From assembly GCA_030446305.1 (NCBI GenBank), contig JASUSA010000038.1, positions 1-34,713 on the forward strand: a stretch of 34,713 nt of DNA, read 5' to 3'. Numbering within the stretch: the first letter of the stretch is position 1; each line of letters begins with the position of its first letter. Shown in pieces: positions 21,434 to 31,339 of this stretch. The notes below the pieces were generated by a model. It saw only the letters and a program-made list of their open reading frames with translations. It searched no databases and was not told the origin of the DNA. Both the position numbers and the translations under genes were made by a program. The stretch is from Clostridiales bacterium (GTDB taxonomy: Bacteria; Bacillota; Clostridia; Peptostreptococcales; Acidaminobacteraceae).

Positions 21434-22990
21434 ATGCATTGGGCAATGAAAACAGCAGAATCCATTATTGAGCGTTATCCAAATGAGGAAGTATACGTAT
21501 GTGCGTCGGGCATTAGCCCGACCAGTGAGATTCACATTGGCAATTTTAGAGAGGCGGTTACCACCTATTTCGTGACTAAGGCTTTGGCACAGCTGGGCAA
21601 GCGTACGCGCTTTATCTTTTCTTGGGATGATTACGATGTTTTTAAACGCGTGCCCGATCATCTGCCAAGCACATTGAGTCATTATATTGGCATGCCGCTT
21701 ATTGATGTGCCCGATCCGTTTGGATGCCATCAATCCTTTGCCGCACATTTTGAAAATGAATTCGAAGAAGCGCTTAACCAATACGGCATTCATCCGGAGT
21801 TTATCAATCAGAGCACCATGTATAAATCAGGTGTTTACAATGAAGATGTCCGTTTGGCGCTTAAACGGCGTCATGAGATTTATGATTTGCTGCATACTTT
21901 TGACGGTCAGAAGGATGAAGCGGCGCGTGAGGTGTTTTATCCAATTACGTTATACTGCCGTAACTGCTTGACCAATCATACCACGATTACGGGATATGAT
22001 CCCGAGACGGATGTCGTGCAATACCACTGTACATGCGGGCATCAGGAAGTCGCTGAGCTTGAAAGCATTAACCGTATCAAACTGACTTGGAAGGCTGACT
22101 GGGCCATGCGTTGGAAACATGAACGCGTTTGCTTTGAACCGGGTGGCCATAAACATTCGGTGCCGGGTGGCAGTTATGACATATCAAAATTAATTTCTGA
22201 ACAAATTTTCAATCGGAAAGCACCTTTTTATATGCCTTACGATCATACGGGTATTAAATCAAAAATTTCACCGAAAACCGGCAACCTCATTACGCCAAAG
22301 GATTTGCTGGAAGTCTATCCGCCGGAAATCGTTCTATACCTCTACTCAAAGTACAATGCCGACCATGCATTCGATATTGGCATGGATGAAGAGGTCGTTC
22401 GCAATTATTCGGAATTCGAACAAATTTCGAAGCAGTACCATGAAGGGCGTATTGCTGATGAAGATTTGAAATTCGCGCTGGAACTTAGCAATATTACGCG
22501 ATCTGCTTCATGGTTTGGACCGAGATTTTCTGTAATTGCCTCGGCGCTGCCACTTTTAAACGATGATCTTGAATTGATGCAAACGCTGCTATTAAATGAG
22601 ACGCAAACTGGTGAAATGTCAGAAGCAAGCGTAAAAGAAAAAGTACTGAGAGCTTCTTACTGGATTAGTAAATGGCAGCCTGAGCAAAAAGTTGCCATTA
22701 AGACGACGCCGGAGGTTAAATTTATCAATAATCTCAATCAGGATGAGCGCTTATGGCTTCAAAACTTTAAAGCACTGCTGGAACAGGCAGAAGACGTTCA
22801 CAGCGATCTGTTTTTAAATCAGTTGGCAACCATGACGGACACGATGATATCAGGAGACGGTGATTGGGATAAAGCAGCGTTTCGACTTATTTATCAGTTG
22901 ACAATTGGGCAAAATACCGGGCCTCAGATTCCAATGCTCATAGAAATTATGGGAAAGGAATCGCTGATTGCACTTTTGAATAAGATTTAA
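21434..22990 (+). CDS. lysK: Lysyl-tRNA synthetase, class I
   Basis: This 518-residue cytosolic enzyme attaches lysine to tRNA-Lys using the class I (archaeal-type) fold, unrelated to the usual bacterial class II LysS. The ATP-site motifs are SEIHIGNF (HIGN, His34-Asn37) and KSKIS (275-279), equivalent to HIGH and KMSKS. A four-cysteine metal-binding insertion is seen at CRNCLTNHTT...YHCTCGHQ. The C-terminal region is helical, as expected for anticodon binding. ATG at 21434 has GAGGAG seven bases upstream; a GTG at 21419 has none. Expression should be governed by the upstream T-box. Class I LysRS occurs in archaea and scattered bacteria including some Clostridia and Bacillus cereus. Whether a class II LysS also exists cannot be seen here. 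Confidence 0.95.
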   Translation: MHWAMKTAESIIERYPNEEVYVCASGISPTSEIHIGNFREAVTTYFVTKALAQLGKRTRFIFSWDDYDVFKRVPDHLPSTLSHYIGMPLIDVPDPFGCHQSFAAHFENEFEEALNQYGIHPEFINQSTMYKSGVYNEDVRLALKRRHEIYDLLHTFDGQKDEAAREVFYPITLYCRNCLTNHTTITGYDPETDVVQYHCTCGHQEVAELESINRIKLTWKADWAMRWKHERVCFEPGGHKHSVPGGSYDISKLISEQIFNRKAPFYMPYDHTGIKSKISPKTGNLITPKDLLEVYPPEIVLYLYSKYNADHAFDIGMDEEVVRNYSEFEQISKQYHEGRIADEDLKFALELSNITRSASWFGPRFSVIASALPLLNDDLELMQTLLLNETQTGEMSEASVKEKVLRASYWISKWQPEQKVAIKTTPEVKFINNLNQDERLWLQNFKALLEQAEDVHSDLFLNQLATMTDTMISGDGDWDKAAFRLIYQLTIGQNTGPQIPMLIEIMGKESLIALLNKI

Positions 22991-23157
22991 GACAATGGCA
23001 TTGCTTGGGAATGCGTTAAAAGTAAACGCATCAATAGGCTGGAAAAAATCAGGATAAAATCAGTATTTTTATCAGTGGATACGCGATAGCAGTACGATGA
23101 AAAGGGTATAATCATCAAAGTTTCTACATTTTCGACTTAGATTTAGGAGGCAATAAA

Positions 23158-24606
23158 ATGACAGAATCAAAAAAAGTCGGTCAATTATATATCAATGGTA
23201 TTTTTAAACCATCCGAGGATGGTCAAACCTTTGAAGTGCTAAATCCTTATACGTTGACGGTTATTGGCGAACAGGCCGATGCATCCGATAAGGACATTCA
23301 GATGGCAATAGAGGGTGCTGCAGCGGCATTTGATACATGGAAATTGACAACTGCTTATGAAAGAGCAGGGTATCTGCGAAAATTGCTTTATTTGATGCAG
23401 ACGCGCGAACGCGAAATCGCAGAAGTCATGACGCTTGAACAGGGTAAACCTGTTGCAGAAGCGATTGGCGAAGTGCGCTATGCAGCGAGCTATGTGGCGT
23501 GGTATGCCGAAGAGGGCATTCGCGTCACTGGCGATCTACTGGCGCCGTCGCAAACCGGTAGCAGACTCAGCGTCAGAAAGATACCGGTAGGCCCTGTGGG
23601 CATAATAACGCCGTGGAACTTTCCGCTGGCGATGTTTGTGCGCAAGATTGCGCCAGCACTTGCAGCAGGATGTACCGTTATCGTAAAACCTGCTGAACAA
23701 ACGCCGCTGACAGCCGTGAAATTTTTTGAACTGATACATGAAGCGGGATTCCCATCAGGGGTTTGTCAGCTTGTGACGGGGGAGGCATCAAAGATCGCCG
23801 GCGCATGGATGGCGTCTTCTGCCGTTCGGAAGATCTCATTTACCGGTTCGACGGCTGTGGGGAAAATGCTGATGCGTCAGGCGAGTGATACACTTAAGAA
23901 GGTCTCGCTGGAACTCGGTGGTCACGCACCGCTTATCGTCTTTGACGATGCGGATTTAGACATGGCAGCTATGGGTGCCGTAGAATCGAAATTTAGAAAT
24001 TGCGGACAAGTATGTGTGGCGACAAACCGCGTGCTGGTTCAGCGTTCGGTTTACGATGCCTTTATTGAAAAACTGATGAAGCGTACGTCGGCACTTACGT
24101 TTGGTGATGGCTTTACCAATGTCGATATGGGACCGATTATCGATAAGCAAGGGTTTGATAAAATCGTGGCACATGTGGAAGATGCACTGGCGAAAGGTGC
24201 CAAGTGTCTGTTGGGCGGTAAGCCGGCTGAAGGTGGCGGTGGCTACTTATTTGAGCCCACCGTTTTAACCGACGTGACATCGGCAATGCGCATTGCGAAA
24301 GAAGAAACTTTTGGTCCGGTGTTGCCGGTCTTCGTCTTCGATACAGAGGCGGAAGCCATTCAAATGGCAAATGATACGCCGTTTGGGCTGGCCGCATACT
24401 GTTTTACGGAAAATCTCAGCAGATCCATTCGCGTGACAGAAGCACTTGAATACGGTATGGTGGGACTTAACACGGGGCGAATCAGTGCTGCGCAAGCGCC
24501 TTTTGGCGGTGTTAAGATGAGCGGTTTCGGCCGAGAGGGCGGCTATTACGGCATCGAAGAATACCTTGTCACACAGTATATTGCAACGGCTTATAAAGAA
24601 TCGTAA
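23158..24606 (+). CDS. gabD: NAD(P)-dependent aldehyde dehydrogenase, succinate-semialdehyde dehydrogenase-like
   Basis: This 482-residue aldehyde dehydrogenase has the same length as E. coli GabD. The cofactor site shows VGIITPWNFPLAMFVRKIAPA and VIVKPAEQTPLTA, with FTGSTAVGKML as the Rossmann glycine motif. The catalytic Glu is in LELGGHAP, and the nucleophilic Cys is in FRNCGQVCVATNR. The C-terminal block PFGGVKMSGFGREGG is standard. Such enzymes oxidise succinate semialdehyde to succinate, or related aldehydes. ATG at 23158 has AGGAGG seven bases upstream. It stands alone: LysRS is 167 bases upstream and a strong terminator follows. No 4-aminobutyrate aminotransferase is nearby, so the substrate is uncertain; a TATAAT at 23108-23113 is a possible -10. 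Confidence 0.88.
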   Translation: MTESKKVGQLYINGIFKPSEDGQTFEVLNPYTLTVIGEQADASDKDIQMAIEGAAAAFDTWKLTTAYERAGYLRKLLYLMQTREREIAEVMTLEQGKPVAEAIGEVRYAASYVAWYAEEGIRVTGDLLAPSQTGSRLSVRKIPVGPVGIITPWNFPLAMFVRKIAPALAAGCTVIVKPAEQTPLTAVKFFELIHEAGFPSGVCQLVTGEASKIAGAWMASSAVRKISFTGSTAVGKMLMRQASDTLKKVSLELGGHAPLIVFDDADLDMAAMGAVESKFRNCGQVCVATNRVLVQRSVYDAFIEKLMKRTSALTFGDGFTNVDMGPIIDKQGFDKIVAHVEDALAKGAKCLLGGKPAEGGGGYLFEPTVLTDVTSAMRIAKEETFGPVLPVFVFDTEAEAIQMANDTPFGLAAYCFTENLSRSIRVTEALEYGMVGLNTGRISAAQAPFGGVKMSGFGREGGYYGIEEYLVTQYIATAYKES

Positions 24607-24622
24607 GGGCAAAAAATAAATT

Positions 24623-24657
24623 GAGGATAGCATAAGCTATCCTCTTTACTTTTTTTG
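24623..24657 (+). terminator. Rho-independent terminator after the aldehyde dehydrogenase
   Basis: A perfect 9-bp stem pairs GAGGATAGC (24623-24631) with GCTATCCTC (24636-24644) around loop ATAA. TTTACTTTTTTT follows. Between here and 24848 the DNA is very AT-rich and non-coding, with only a short repeat of TTTTTGAGTAAA (24652-24663 and 24665-24676). Confidence 0.9.
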
Positions 24658-24848
24658 AGTAAAATTTTTGAGTAAATTGTTACATAATAAGTGTGCAAGA
24701 TTAATCAATTTGATTAGACATTTTTATTTATAAGTTTTTTTGTTTTTTATATTACAAATAAATTTTATCTCTTAGTCTGTATTTGGTCAATACGTATCTC
24801 TTGTTTTTCATTTGTATCATCATCAAGAATATCGAGCATTTAAGAGAA

Positions 24849-24875
24849 GGTGTCTTAAAGCGTTAGTAAGACACC
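24849..24875 (-). terminator. Probable terminator of metY
   Basis: A perfect 9-bp stem pairs GGTGTCTTA (24849-24857) with TAAGACACC (24867-24875). Read on the minus strand it lies 27 bases after the metY stop and is followed by TTCTCTT, a weak T-tract. Confidence 0.6.
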
Positions 24876-24901
24876 CATCAATACTGTATGCAATATAATG
24901 A

Positions 24902-26200
<1,299 letters not shown>

Positions 26201-26330
26201 TCAAATTAATATAAGGGGTAGACGCCGATAAACAATGACAACCGGTAAAGGGTTATGTTCGCGCCGCATAAAAAAATACATAAATGATATAAAATGGCAA
26301 TTTTAAGATACAAAGCACCCATTTTTTATG

Positions 26331-26350
26331 ATTGAGGCAATTGCCTCAAT
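26331..26350. promoter_or_regulatory. Perfect 20-bp palindrome upstream of metY
   Basis: ATTGAGGCAA (26331-26340) is followed directly by its reverse complement. One half reappears as ATTGAGGC at 26401-26408, exactly 70 bases away. It lies about 150 bases upstream of the metY start in the 259-bp metA-metY gap, just upstream of a possible weak promoter read on the minus strand. A dimeric regulator site is the simplest reading. Two hairpins also lie in the gap (GCGCC/GGCGC at 26363-26378 and TGTCTG/CAGACA at 26394-26422), neither with a good T-tract. Confidence 0.6.
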
Positions 26351-26444
26351 TGGGTACGATGCGCGCCAATACAGGCGCTGTTTATTTCTTTAGTGTCTGT
26401 ATTGAGGCGATTGACGCAGACAGGGCGGGTTAGCTTTAAGCGGG

Positions 26445-27362
26445 TTAACCGATATTGCTGCGATCAAATGGCGTTTCCTGATAGACATAGTAATTTAACC
26501 AATTGCCGAAGAACAGGTTGCCTGTAGAGCGCCAAGTGACAATCGGAGGTTTTGACGGATCGTCACCGGGATAATAATTTGCCGGAACGGCGATGGCTTT
26601 GCCGGCTGCAACGTCACGGTCATATTCTTTCTTCAGTGTGTCCGGGTCGTATTCTGAGTGTCCGGTGACGAAGATTTGACGACCGTTTTCAGTCATGACG
26701 GCAAAGACGCCGGCTTCTTCCGATGTGGCGACAATTTTCAGTGCATCGTGCTTTTCGATATCAGCCGCGTGTACAGTGGTGTGCCTTGAGTGAGGTGCGT
26801 AAAAGAAATCATCAAATCCCCTGAACAAAGGGGTGTGCGCTATGTGCAAATGATGTTTAAAAATGCCGAAACACTTTTCTTCAAGTGCGTACTTGGGAAT
26901 ACCGTAATGGTGATACAGCCCGGCTTGTGCGCCCCAGCAAATGTGCAGGGTAGAGAAGACGTTTCGGATACTCCAGTCCATAATGGTCTTAAGTTCATCC
27001 CAGTAGCCGACTTCTTCAAAATCATAGTGTTCAATGGGTGCACCTGTGATAATCATACCGTCGAATTTATCGCCTTTAATGTCTTCGAATGTCTTGTAAA
27101 AGGCATTTAAATGTTTTTCATCTGTATTTTTTGACGTATGTGTTGATGGATGCATCAAGGTGACGTCCACTTGAATCGGCGAGTTGCTAAGGACTCTTAA
27201 CAGCTGTGTTTCGGTGTCGATTTTAAGGGGCATCAAATTGAGAATGAGTATTTTAAGCGGTCGAATATCCTGATGCATGGCGCGCGATTCCGACATAATG
27301 AAAATGTTTTCATTCGTCAGTATTTCGACCGCGGGTAGATTGTCCGGAACATTAATTGGCAT
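26445..27362 (-). CDS. metA: Homoserine O-acetyltransferase (MetA family)
   Basis: This 305-residue enzyme activates homoserine by acylation, the first committed step of methionine synthesis. The catalytic residues sit at canonical positions: Cys142 in HICWGAQA, and His235 and Glu237 in TGHSEYD. Residue 111 is Glu, in [13 protein letters not shown]; published work on MetA shows Glu111 favours acetyl-CoA while Gly111 favours succinyl-CoA. The product should therefore be O-acetylhomoserine, even though automatic annotation often says succinyltransferase. ATG at 27362 has AAGGAGG close upstream. It is controlled by an S-box riboswitch, so it should be shut off when S-adenosylmethionine is plentiful. 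metY, which uses the product, follows on the same strand. Confidence 0.95.
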   Translation of the reverse strand: MPINVPDNLPAVEILTNENIFIMSESRAMHQDIRPLKILILNLMPLKIDTETQLLRVLSNSPIQVDVTLMHPSTHTSKNTDEKHLNAFYKTFEDIKGDKFDGMIITGAPIEHYDFEEVGYWDELKTIMDWSIRNVFSTLHICWGAQAGLYHHYGIPKYALEEKCFGIFKHHLHIAHTPLFRGFDDFFYAPHSRHTTVHAADIEKHDALKIVATSEEAGVFAVMTENGRQIFVTGHSEYDPDTLKKEYDRDVAAGKAIAVPANYYPGDDPSKPPIVTWRSTGNLFFGNWLNYYVYQETPFDRSNIG

Positions 27363-27466
27363 CGTTTGACCTCCTTAAGCCAAAAGAAAAAATAAAACCT
27401 CTACGCAAATCGGCGTCGTGATACAGATGAGGCATCACATTGCCATTCGGGTTGAGGTCGATTATT

Positions 27467-27618
27467 AAAAAAACCCCTTCTTGGGATAGAAGAGGTTAGT
27501 TTGAGCGCTCAACTATCTTTCAATCAAGGCAAATGTGCCAGGATTGCAGGAATTAGCACCAGTCTTATGCTGGTTGCCGGGCTTCACAGGGCCAGTCCCT
27601 CCGCCGCTCTTGATAGCA
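27467..27618 (-). promoter_or_regulatory. S-box (SAM-I) riboswitch controlling metA
   Basis: Read on the minus strand, the aptamer spans 27618 to 27513. It has CTATCAAGAGCGGCGGAGGG and then ACTGGCCCTGTGAAGCCCGG with CAACC, the conserved SAM-I core. P1 closes with GATAG (27513-27517). A perfect palindrome TTGAGCGCTCAA (27500-27511) links it to the expression platform. The terminator pairs CCTCTTC (27489-27495) with GAAGGGG (27474-27480) and ends in seven T (27467-27473). SAM binding should favour the terminator and reduce metA expression. Confidence 0.95.
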
Positions 27619-27635
27619 CTATTAAGTTAACAATG

Positions 27636-27664
27636 ATTATAAGGGGTTATCAAATGACTGTCAA
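27636..27664 (-). promoter_or_regulatory. Consensus sigma-A promoter of the S-box/metA transcript
   Basis: On the minus strand, a perfect TTGACA (27664-27659) and a perfect TATAAT (27641-27636) are separated by exactly 17 bases. The start of transcription would be near 27629, just before the riboswitch. Confidence 0.92.
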
Positions 27665-27832
27665 CACCTTTTTTAAAAAAAGTTTTGATAGAGTCTAGGC
27701 GACACTCGACATCGACGGTGTCCGAATTTGAATAACAGCGCTTGAGGAAATTCGTGATTATTGGGAAAACATGAATTTGCGACGTCAAAAAGGGTATTCA
27801 GATAAATGGAATGCGAAAGGAGTGTGACAAAA

Positions 27833-29011
27833 TTGGTGCTGAATGAATTAAACCGTCAAAATAAGCAGTTTTTAATGCGCATGCTGCCGTTTACCGGATT
27901 TATCGGCCTTGTAATGGCGTTTATCTCTGTTTACATAGAAGATACCCTCGGCATTATGCTGAACCATTTATGTCTTGGCTTTTTTAGTCTGCTGCTTGGA
28001 GGCCTGTTTTGGTGGGCAGAGCAGCGGAAAGGCGATTCGGAAAAATTGATATTCGGTTTGATTATAGCTTCTGTTGCCATGTGCCTAATTTGGGGCGTCA
28101 ACATGCTCGGCTACAGCCCGGAAAGCATTGTATCCATCTTGGATTTTACATTGGCCATGCTCATTGCCAGTGTGAGCGTTCCCATGCCGACGAAATTCTA
28201 CTTGCCGCTAATGACGGCAGCAAACCTCTATCTGTTTGTTGGCACGCCATTTTTAAATAACGCACAACACAGTTTTGGCCTGCTGGAAATATCGGTGATC
28301 ATATTGTCCGTTACCTGCGTTTACATGGGCAAACTCTCCTATGAACGGACGGCAAAATCGATTGAAATGACAGATGCACTCGAAAAGCAGCGGGAACATC
28401 TTGAAGAGCTCGTCTTTGAGAAGACCAATGCCCTCAAACAAAGGGAGGATGCTTTTTCAAAAGAGGTTATCGGCGTTTTAAGCAGTGTGATTGAGCATTA
28501 CGATGCGTATACAAAAGGACATTCTGAGAAAGTTGCTCACCTCAGTGAAACCATTGCACGTGCGATGGGGTATGATCTGGAATTCCAGCAAGAGGTATAC
28601 TGGGCGGGGCTGATTCATGATATCGGTAAAATAAAAGTATCAAAAGAACTTTTAAATAAACCGGGTTACTTGACGGATGAAGAGTATCGGCTGCTTAAAC
28701 AGCATCCGATTTACGGCTATGATATGATAAAGGCGTCGAAGCCTTTGAAAAATGTCTCAAAATACGTCTTTCATCATCATGAATTTTATAATGGGAAGGG
28801 TTACCCAATGGGACTTGAAGGGGAAGGGATTCCAAAGGCTTCCCAGATTTTATGCGTAGCCGATGCATGGGATGCCATGCGGTCTGAACGCATTTATCGC
28901 AGTGCGCTTTCAGTGGAAGATGCGCGCGCGGAACTCCTCGCCTGTCGTGGACAGCAGTTTTCACCGGATGTTGTCGATGTTTTTTTGACGCTGGAAGAAT
29001 CCTATATTTAA
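27833..29011 (+). CDS. HD-GYP domain protein (putative c-di-GMP phosphodiesterase) with membrane sensor region
   Basis: The N-terminal 170 residues contain about six hydrophobic segments (for example MLPFTGFIGLVMAFISVYI and LTLAMLIASVSVPM). A short coiled coil follows (residues about 180-215), then an HD-GYP domain. That domain shows HYDAYTKGHSEKVAHLS, GLIHDIGKIKVSKELLNKPG (His262-Asp263) and the defining HHEFYNGKGYPMGLEGEGIP. HD-GYP enzymes hydrolyse c-di-GMP using a di- or tri-metal centre; all key residues are seen. The TTG at 27833 was chosen because AAAGGAG lies ten bases upstream; ATG at 27806 is the alternative. It probably opposes the diguanylate cyclases of this window. The membrane region is of unknown ligand specificity. 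Confidence 0.87.
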   Translation: MVLNELNRQNKQFLMRMLPFTGFIGLVMAFISVYIEDTLGIMLNHLCLGFFSLLLGGLFWWAEQRKGDSEKLIFGLIIASVAMCLIWGVNMLGYSPESIVSILDFTLAMLIASVSVPMPTKFYLPLMTAANLYLFVGTPFLNNAQHSFGLLEISVIILSVTCVYMGKLSYERTAKSIEMTDALEKQREHLEELVFEKTNALKQREDAFSKEVIGVLSSVIEHYDAYTKGHSEKVAHLSETIARAMGYDLEFQQEVYWAGLIHDIGKIKVSKELLNKPGYLTDEEYRLLKQHPIYGYDMIKASKPLKNVSKYVFHHHEFYNGKGYPMGLEGEGIPKASQILCVADAWDAMRSERIYRSALSVEDARAELLACRGQQFSPDVVDVFLTLEESYI

Positions 29012-29057
29012 CAGATGCTATTCTCAATGTTTTAACGGGCAAATGTCTTAAAAACCT

Positions 29058-29086
29058 TTTACCGCCTCTTTAATTATGTCATAATT
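29058..29086 (+). promoter_or_regulatory. Candidate promoter with palindrome for the two-component operon
   Basis: TTTACC (29058-29063) is followed after 16 bases by CATAAT (29080-29085). The -10 lies within a perfect inverted repeat, AATTATG-T-CATAATT (29072-29086). A repeat here could be a regulator site, for instance for autoregulation by the response regulator. Confidence 0.4.
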
Positions 29087-29126
29087 GAATTAGAGATCCA
29101 GAGGGATGAGACAAGAGGGAGGCTAT

Positions 29127-29819
29127 ATGCGTTACACGATTTTAGTGGTGGAAGATCAGAAAGAGATCCGCGACATTGTGATGCGTTATTTAGCAAAGGA
29201 AGGTCATCATGTGCTGAGTGCATCAAATGGGCTAGAAGCGCTGGAAATTTATCAGAGAGAGAAGATTCACCTTTTAATTTTGGATGTCATGATGCCGGGA
29301 ATAGACGGATTTGAAGTGTTAAAAACACTGAGGGCCGTTACAGATATGCCCGTTATTATGCTGACGGCGAGGGTTGGCGAAGAAGATCGTATTTTCGGAT
29401 TTGATCTTGGCGCAGATGACTACGTTGTCAAACCGTTTAGTGTCAGAGAACTGGTACGACGCGTTGGGGTACTTCTAAGACGCGTTTATGCAGTGTCTGA
29501 GCGGCAGGAAATCGTTTACGATGATTTGAAACTGGATCTGGGGCAAATGACGCTCTTTAGAGGTGCAGAAGAAATTTCACTGACAACGTATGAATTTCAA
29601 TTGATAAAAACTTTTTTTGAACATCCCGGGCAGATTTTATCAAGGGAACAATTGATAGAATCAGCTTTAGGGGGAGATTACGACGGGTTTGACCGCAATA
29701 TTGACAGCTATGTCAAGCGGCTCAGACAGAAAATTGAGATTGATCCCAAGCATCCAAAGTGGCTGACGACCAAATATGGTGCGGGCTATTGTTTTGGAGG
29801 CCAATATGACCTTACGTAA
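29127..29819 (+). CDS. OmpR/PhoB-family response regulator
   Basis: This 230-residue DNA-binding response regulator has a receiver domain at residues 1-120. It shows YTILVVEDQKE with the acidic pocket, phospho-acceptor Asp53 in LLILDVMMPGIDGF, VIMLTAR, and DDYVVKPFSVRELV with the conserved Lys. The C-terminal winged helix (about 130-228) has ISLTTYEFQLIKTFFEHPGQILSREQLI and DRNIDSYVKRLRQKI...YGAGYCF, typical of OmpR/PhoB. ATG at 29127 has GAGGGAGG four bases upstream. The histidine kinase gene overlaps its 3' end by 14 bases, so the two are translated together. Signal and targets are unknown; no transporter or resistance gene adjoins the pair directly. Confidence 0.94.
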   Translation: MRYTILVVEDQKEIRDIVMRYLAKEGHHVLSASNGLEALEIYQREKIHLLILDVMMPGIDGFEVLKTLRAVTDMPVIMLTARVGEEDRIFGFDLGADDYVVKPFSVRELVRRVGVLLRRVYAVSERQEIVYDDLKLDLGQMTLFRGAEEISLTTYEFQLIKTFFEHPGQILSREQLIESALGGDYDGFDRNIDSYVKRLRQKIEIDPKHPKWLTTKYGAGYCFGGQYDLT

Positions 29820-31176
29820 ACAGTGGCTTATTGGGATGCTCCTCATGGCAGTTTTAACCATCGTGCTCAATACCATCATTTTGAGCACACTGACGGGCAG
29901 TGTTTTCGACGATTATATTTCGACAGCGTATGAAACCCATGTCAATCAGCTTACCAATTACTGCGAACAGATTTTAAGTCAATCGGAATATGATGCCAAT
30001 CAGCTCGTTATGGAGCTTGAAGCACATTTAACCGATCCTATTACACAGATTAAACTTTACACGCCAAATGGTGATTTGCTGGCGACGGCATCGACACCAA
30101 ATACGACCAATGCAGGCTTTGGCGGTGGCAATCGCATGATGCAGCATATGATGAACAGCGGTGTTCAGGAAGTTGACCAATATGAGATCATGCATAACGG
30201 AATCCTGATCGGCGTTTTGAATATTACGCGTTACAGTGCACTTGAACATGCGGTTGCAACGCAGAATTTCAGATACTTGCTGATACGAAACAGCCTGTTC
30301 GTGATGGCGCTTGTCATGCTGCTGGCACTCATATTAAGTGCCAGACTCAGCAGCAGACTGACGCAATCGCTTCAAGAAACGGTGGCGCTTTCGGAAAAAC
30401 TTGATCTCGGTGAAGAGGTAACCATAAAATATTCCCGCACCCAAGAGATCAGGCGTATTCAGGAAAGTCTGATGGGGCTGCATGCGAAATTGAAATTAAA
30501 GCAAAAGAGCCGTAAACAGTTTATCGACGAGATCGTTCATCAGTCCAGAACACCGCTTACGATCCTAAAGACGCATTTCGAAGGATTTGAAGACGGTGTC
30601 ATCGAATTCAATGAAGATGAAATTCGCATCTGTACGCGTCAGATTGACGAGGTGACGCAGCTTATTGAAAATGTTGGGCACTTAATTGAAACGGAGAGCG
30701 ATACATCGACAATTCATGTGACGCGTTTCTCCGTTCCGGAACTCATTGGACAGATTACACGCGGTCTATCGCTGCAATTTGAAAAAAAAGGCATCAAGCT
30801 AAGTATGGAAGGGCATGGCGACATTCATATCGCATCGGACATCTACAAGTTGAGCCAAACCATCTACAATTTATTGACAAATGCTTACAAATATACAGAG
30901 GCCGGCGGTGATGTACACGTCGAGTATGCGCTGCTGGAAGACGTATTGACCATTTGTGTTTCCGATACGGGGATCGGCATTGATGAGACCGATCAAGCGC
31001 ATATTTTTGAGGCGTACTACAGAGGCAGCACCGCTCAAAAAATGGCGGGTGAGGGCATTGGACTCTTCATTGCTTCTGAGAACATTAAACTGCTGGGGGG
31101 AACCATTACCGTGCGCAGCAAACGCAATGAGGGGACGACCTTTATTATTAAGCTGCCGTATGTGCCGGAGCTCTAG
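29806..31176 (+). CDS. Membrane sensor histidine kinase
   Basis: This 456-residue kinase partners the response regulator it overlaps. Two membrane segments (about 9-30 and 165-188) enclose an extracytoplasmic domain of about 135 residues. A HAMP-like linker follows. The HisKA domain carries His245 in EIVHQSRTPLTILK; the usual HELRTP is HQSRTP here, with the phospho-histidine and Arg-Thr-Pro kept. The ATPase domain has N-box NLLTNAYKYTE, G1 DTGIGI and G2 GEGIGLFIA. ATG at 29806 has TTGGAGG five bases upstream. The extracytoplasmic part includes a Met- and Gly-rich stretch (GFGGGNRMMQHMMNSG), which might bind a metal such as copper; that is speculation from composition only. Confidence 0.92.
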   Translation: MTLRKQWLIGMLLMAVLTIVLNTIILSTLTGSVFDDYISTAYETHVNQLTNYCEQILSQSEYDANQLVMELEAHLTDPITQIKLYTPNGDLLATASTPNTTNAGFGGGNRMMQHMMNSGVQEVDQYEIMHNGILIGVLNITRYSALEHAVATQNFRYLLIRNSLFVMALVMLLALILSARLSSRLTQSLQETVALSEKLDLGEEVTIKYSRTQEIRRIQESLMGLHAKLKLKQKSRKQFIDEIVHQSRTPLTILKTHFEGFEDGVIEFNEDEIRICTRQIDEVTQLIENVGHLIETESDTSTIHVTRFSVPELIGQITRGLSLQFEKKGIKLSMEGHGDIHIASDIYKLSQTIYNLLTNAYKYTEAGGDVHVEYALLEDVLTICVSDTGIGIDETDQAHIFEAYYRGSTAQKMAGEGIGLFIASENIKLLGGTITVRSKRNEGTTFIIKLPYVPEL

Positions 31177-31339
31177 CATCAGATCACTTAAACGAGGAAT
31201 TGCATGATTTTAATTTTAGTGCTTTCACGATAATTTGATTTTTCATAAGATGAAAATGCAATGTATTGTCGTGCGGAATCAATGAAAGGTTCGTATGCAA
31301 TTCCCTTAAATAATTGGGTTGTACTGACGAGGTGAAGAT

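Noticed and set aside
21167..21465. Cys/Val/Leu-rich antisense frames across the pentanucleotide repeat
   Set aside because: All three antisense frames are open because the repeat lacks stops on that strand; the proteins are simple repeats of a few residues with no start signals.
26394..26422. TGTCTG / CAGACA hairpin as metA terminator
   Set aside because: Short stem with a 17-base loop and no T-tract on the minus strand; metA and metY may share a transcript.
31196..31304. Inverted repeat GGAATTGCAT / ATGCAATTCC flanking the histidine kinase-V4R gap
   Set aside because: Ten-base arms about 90 bases apart with no transposase between them; too little to call a mobile element or operator.
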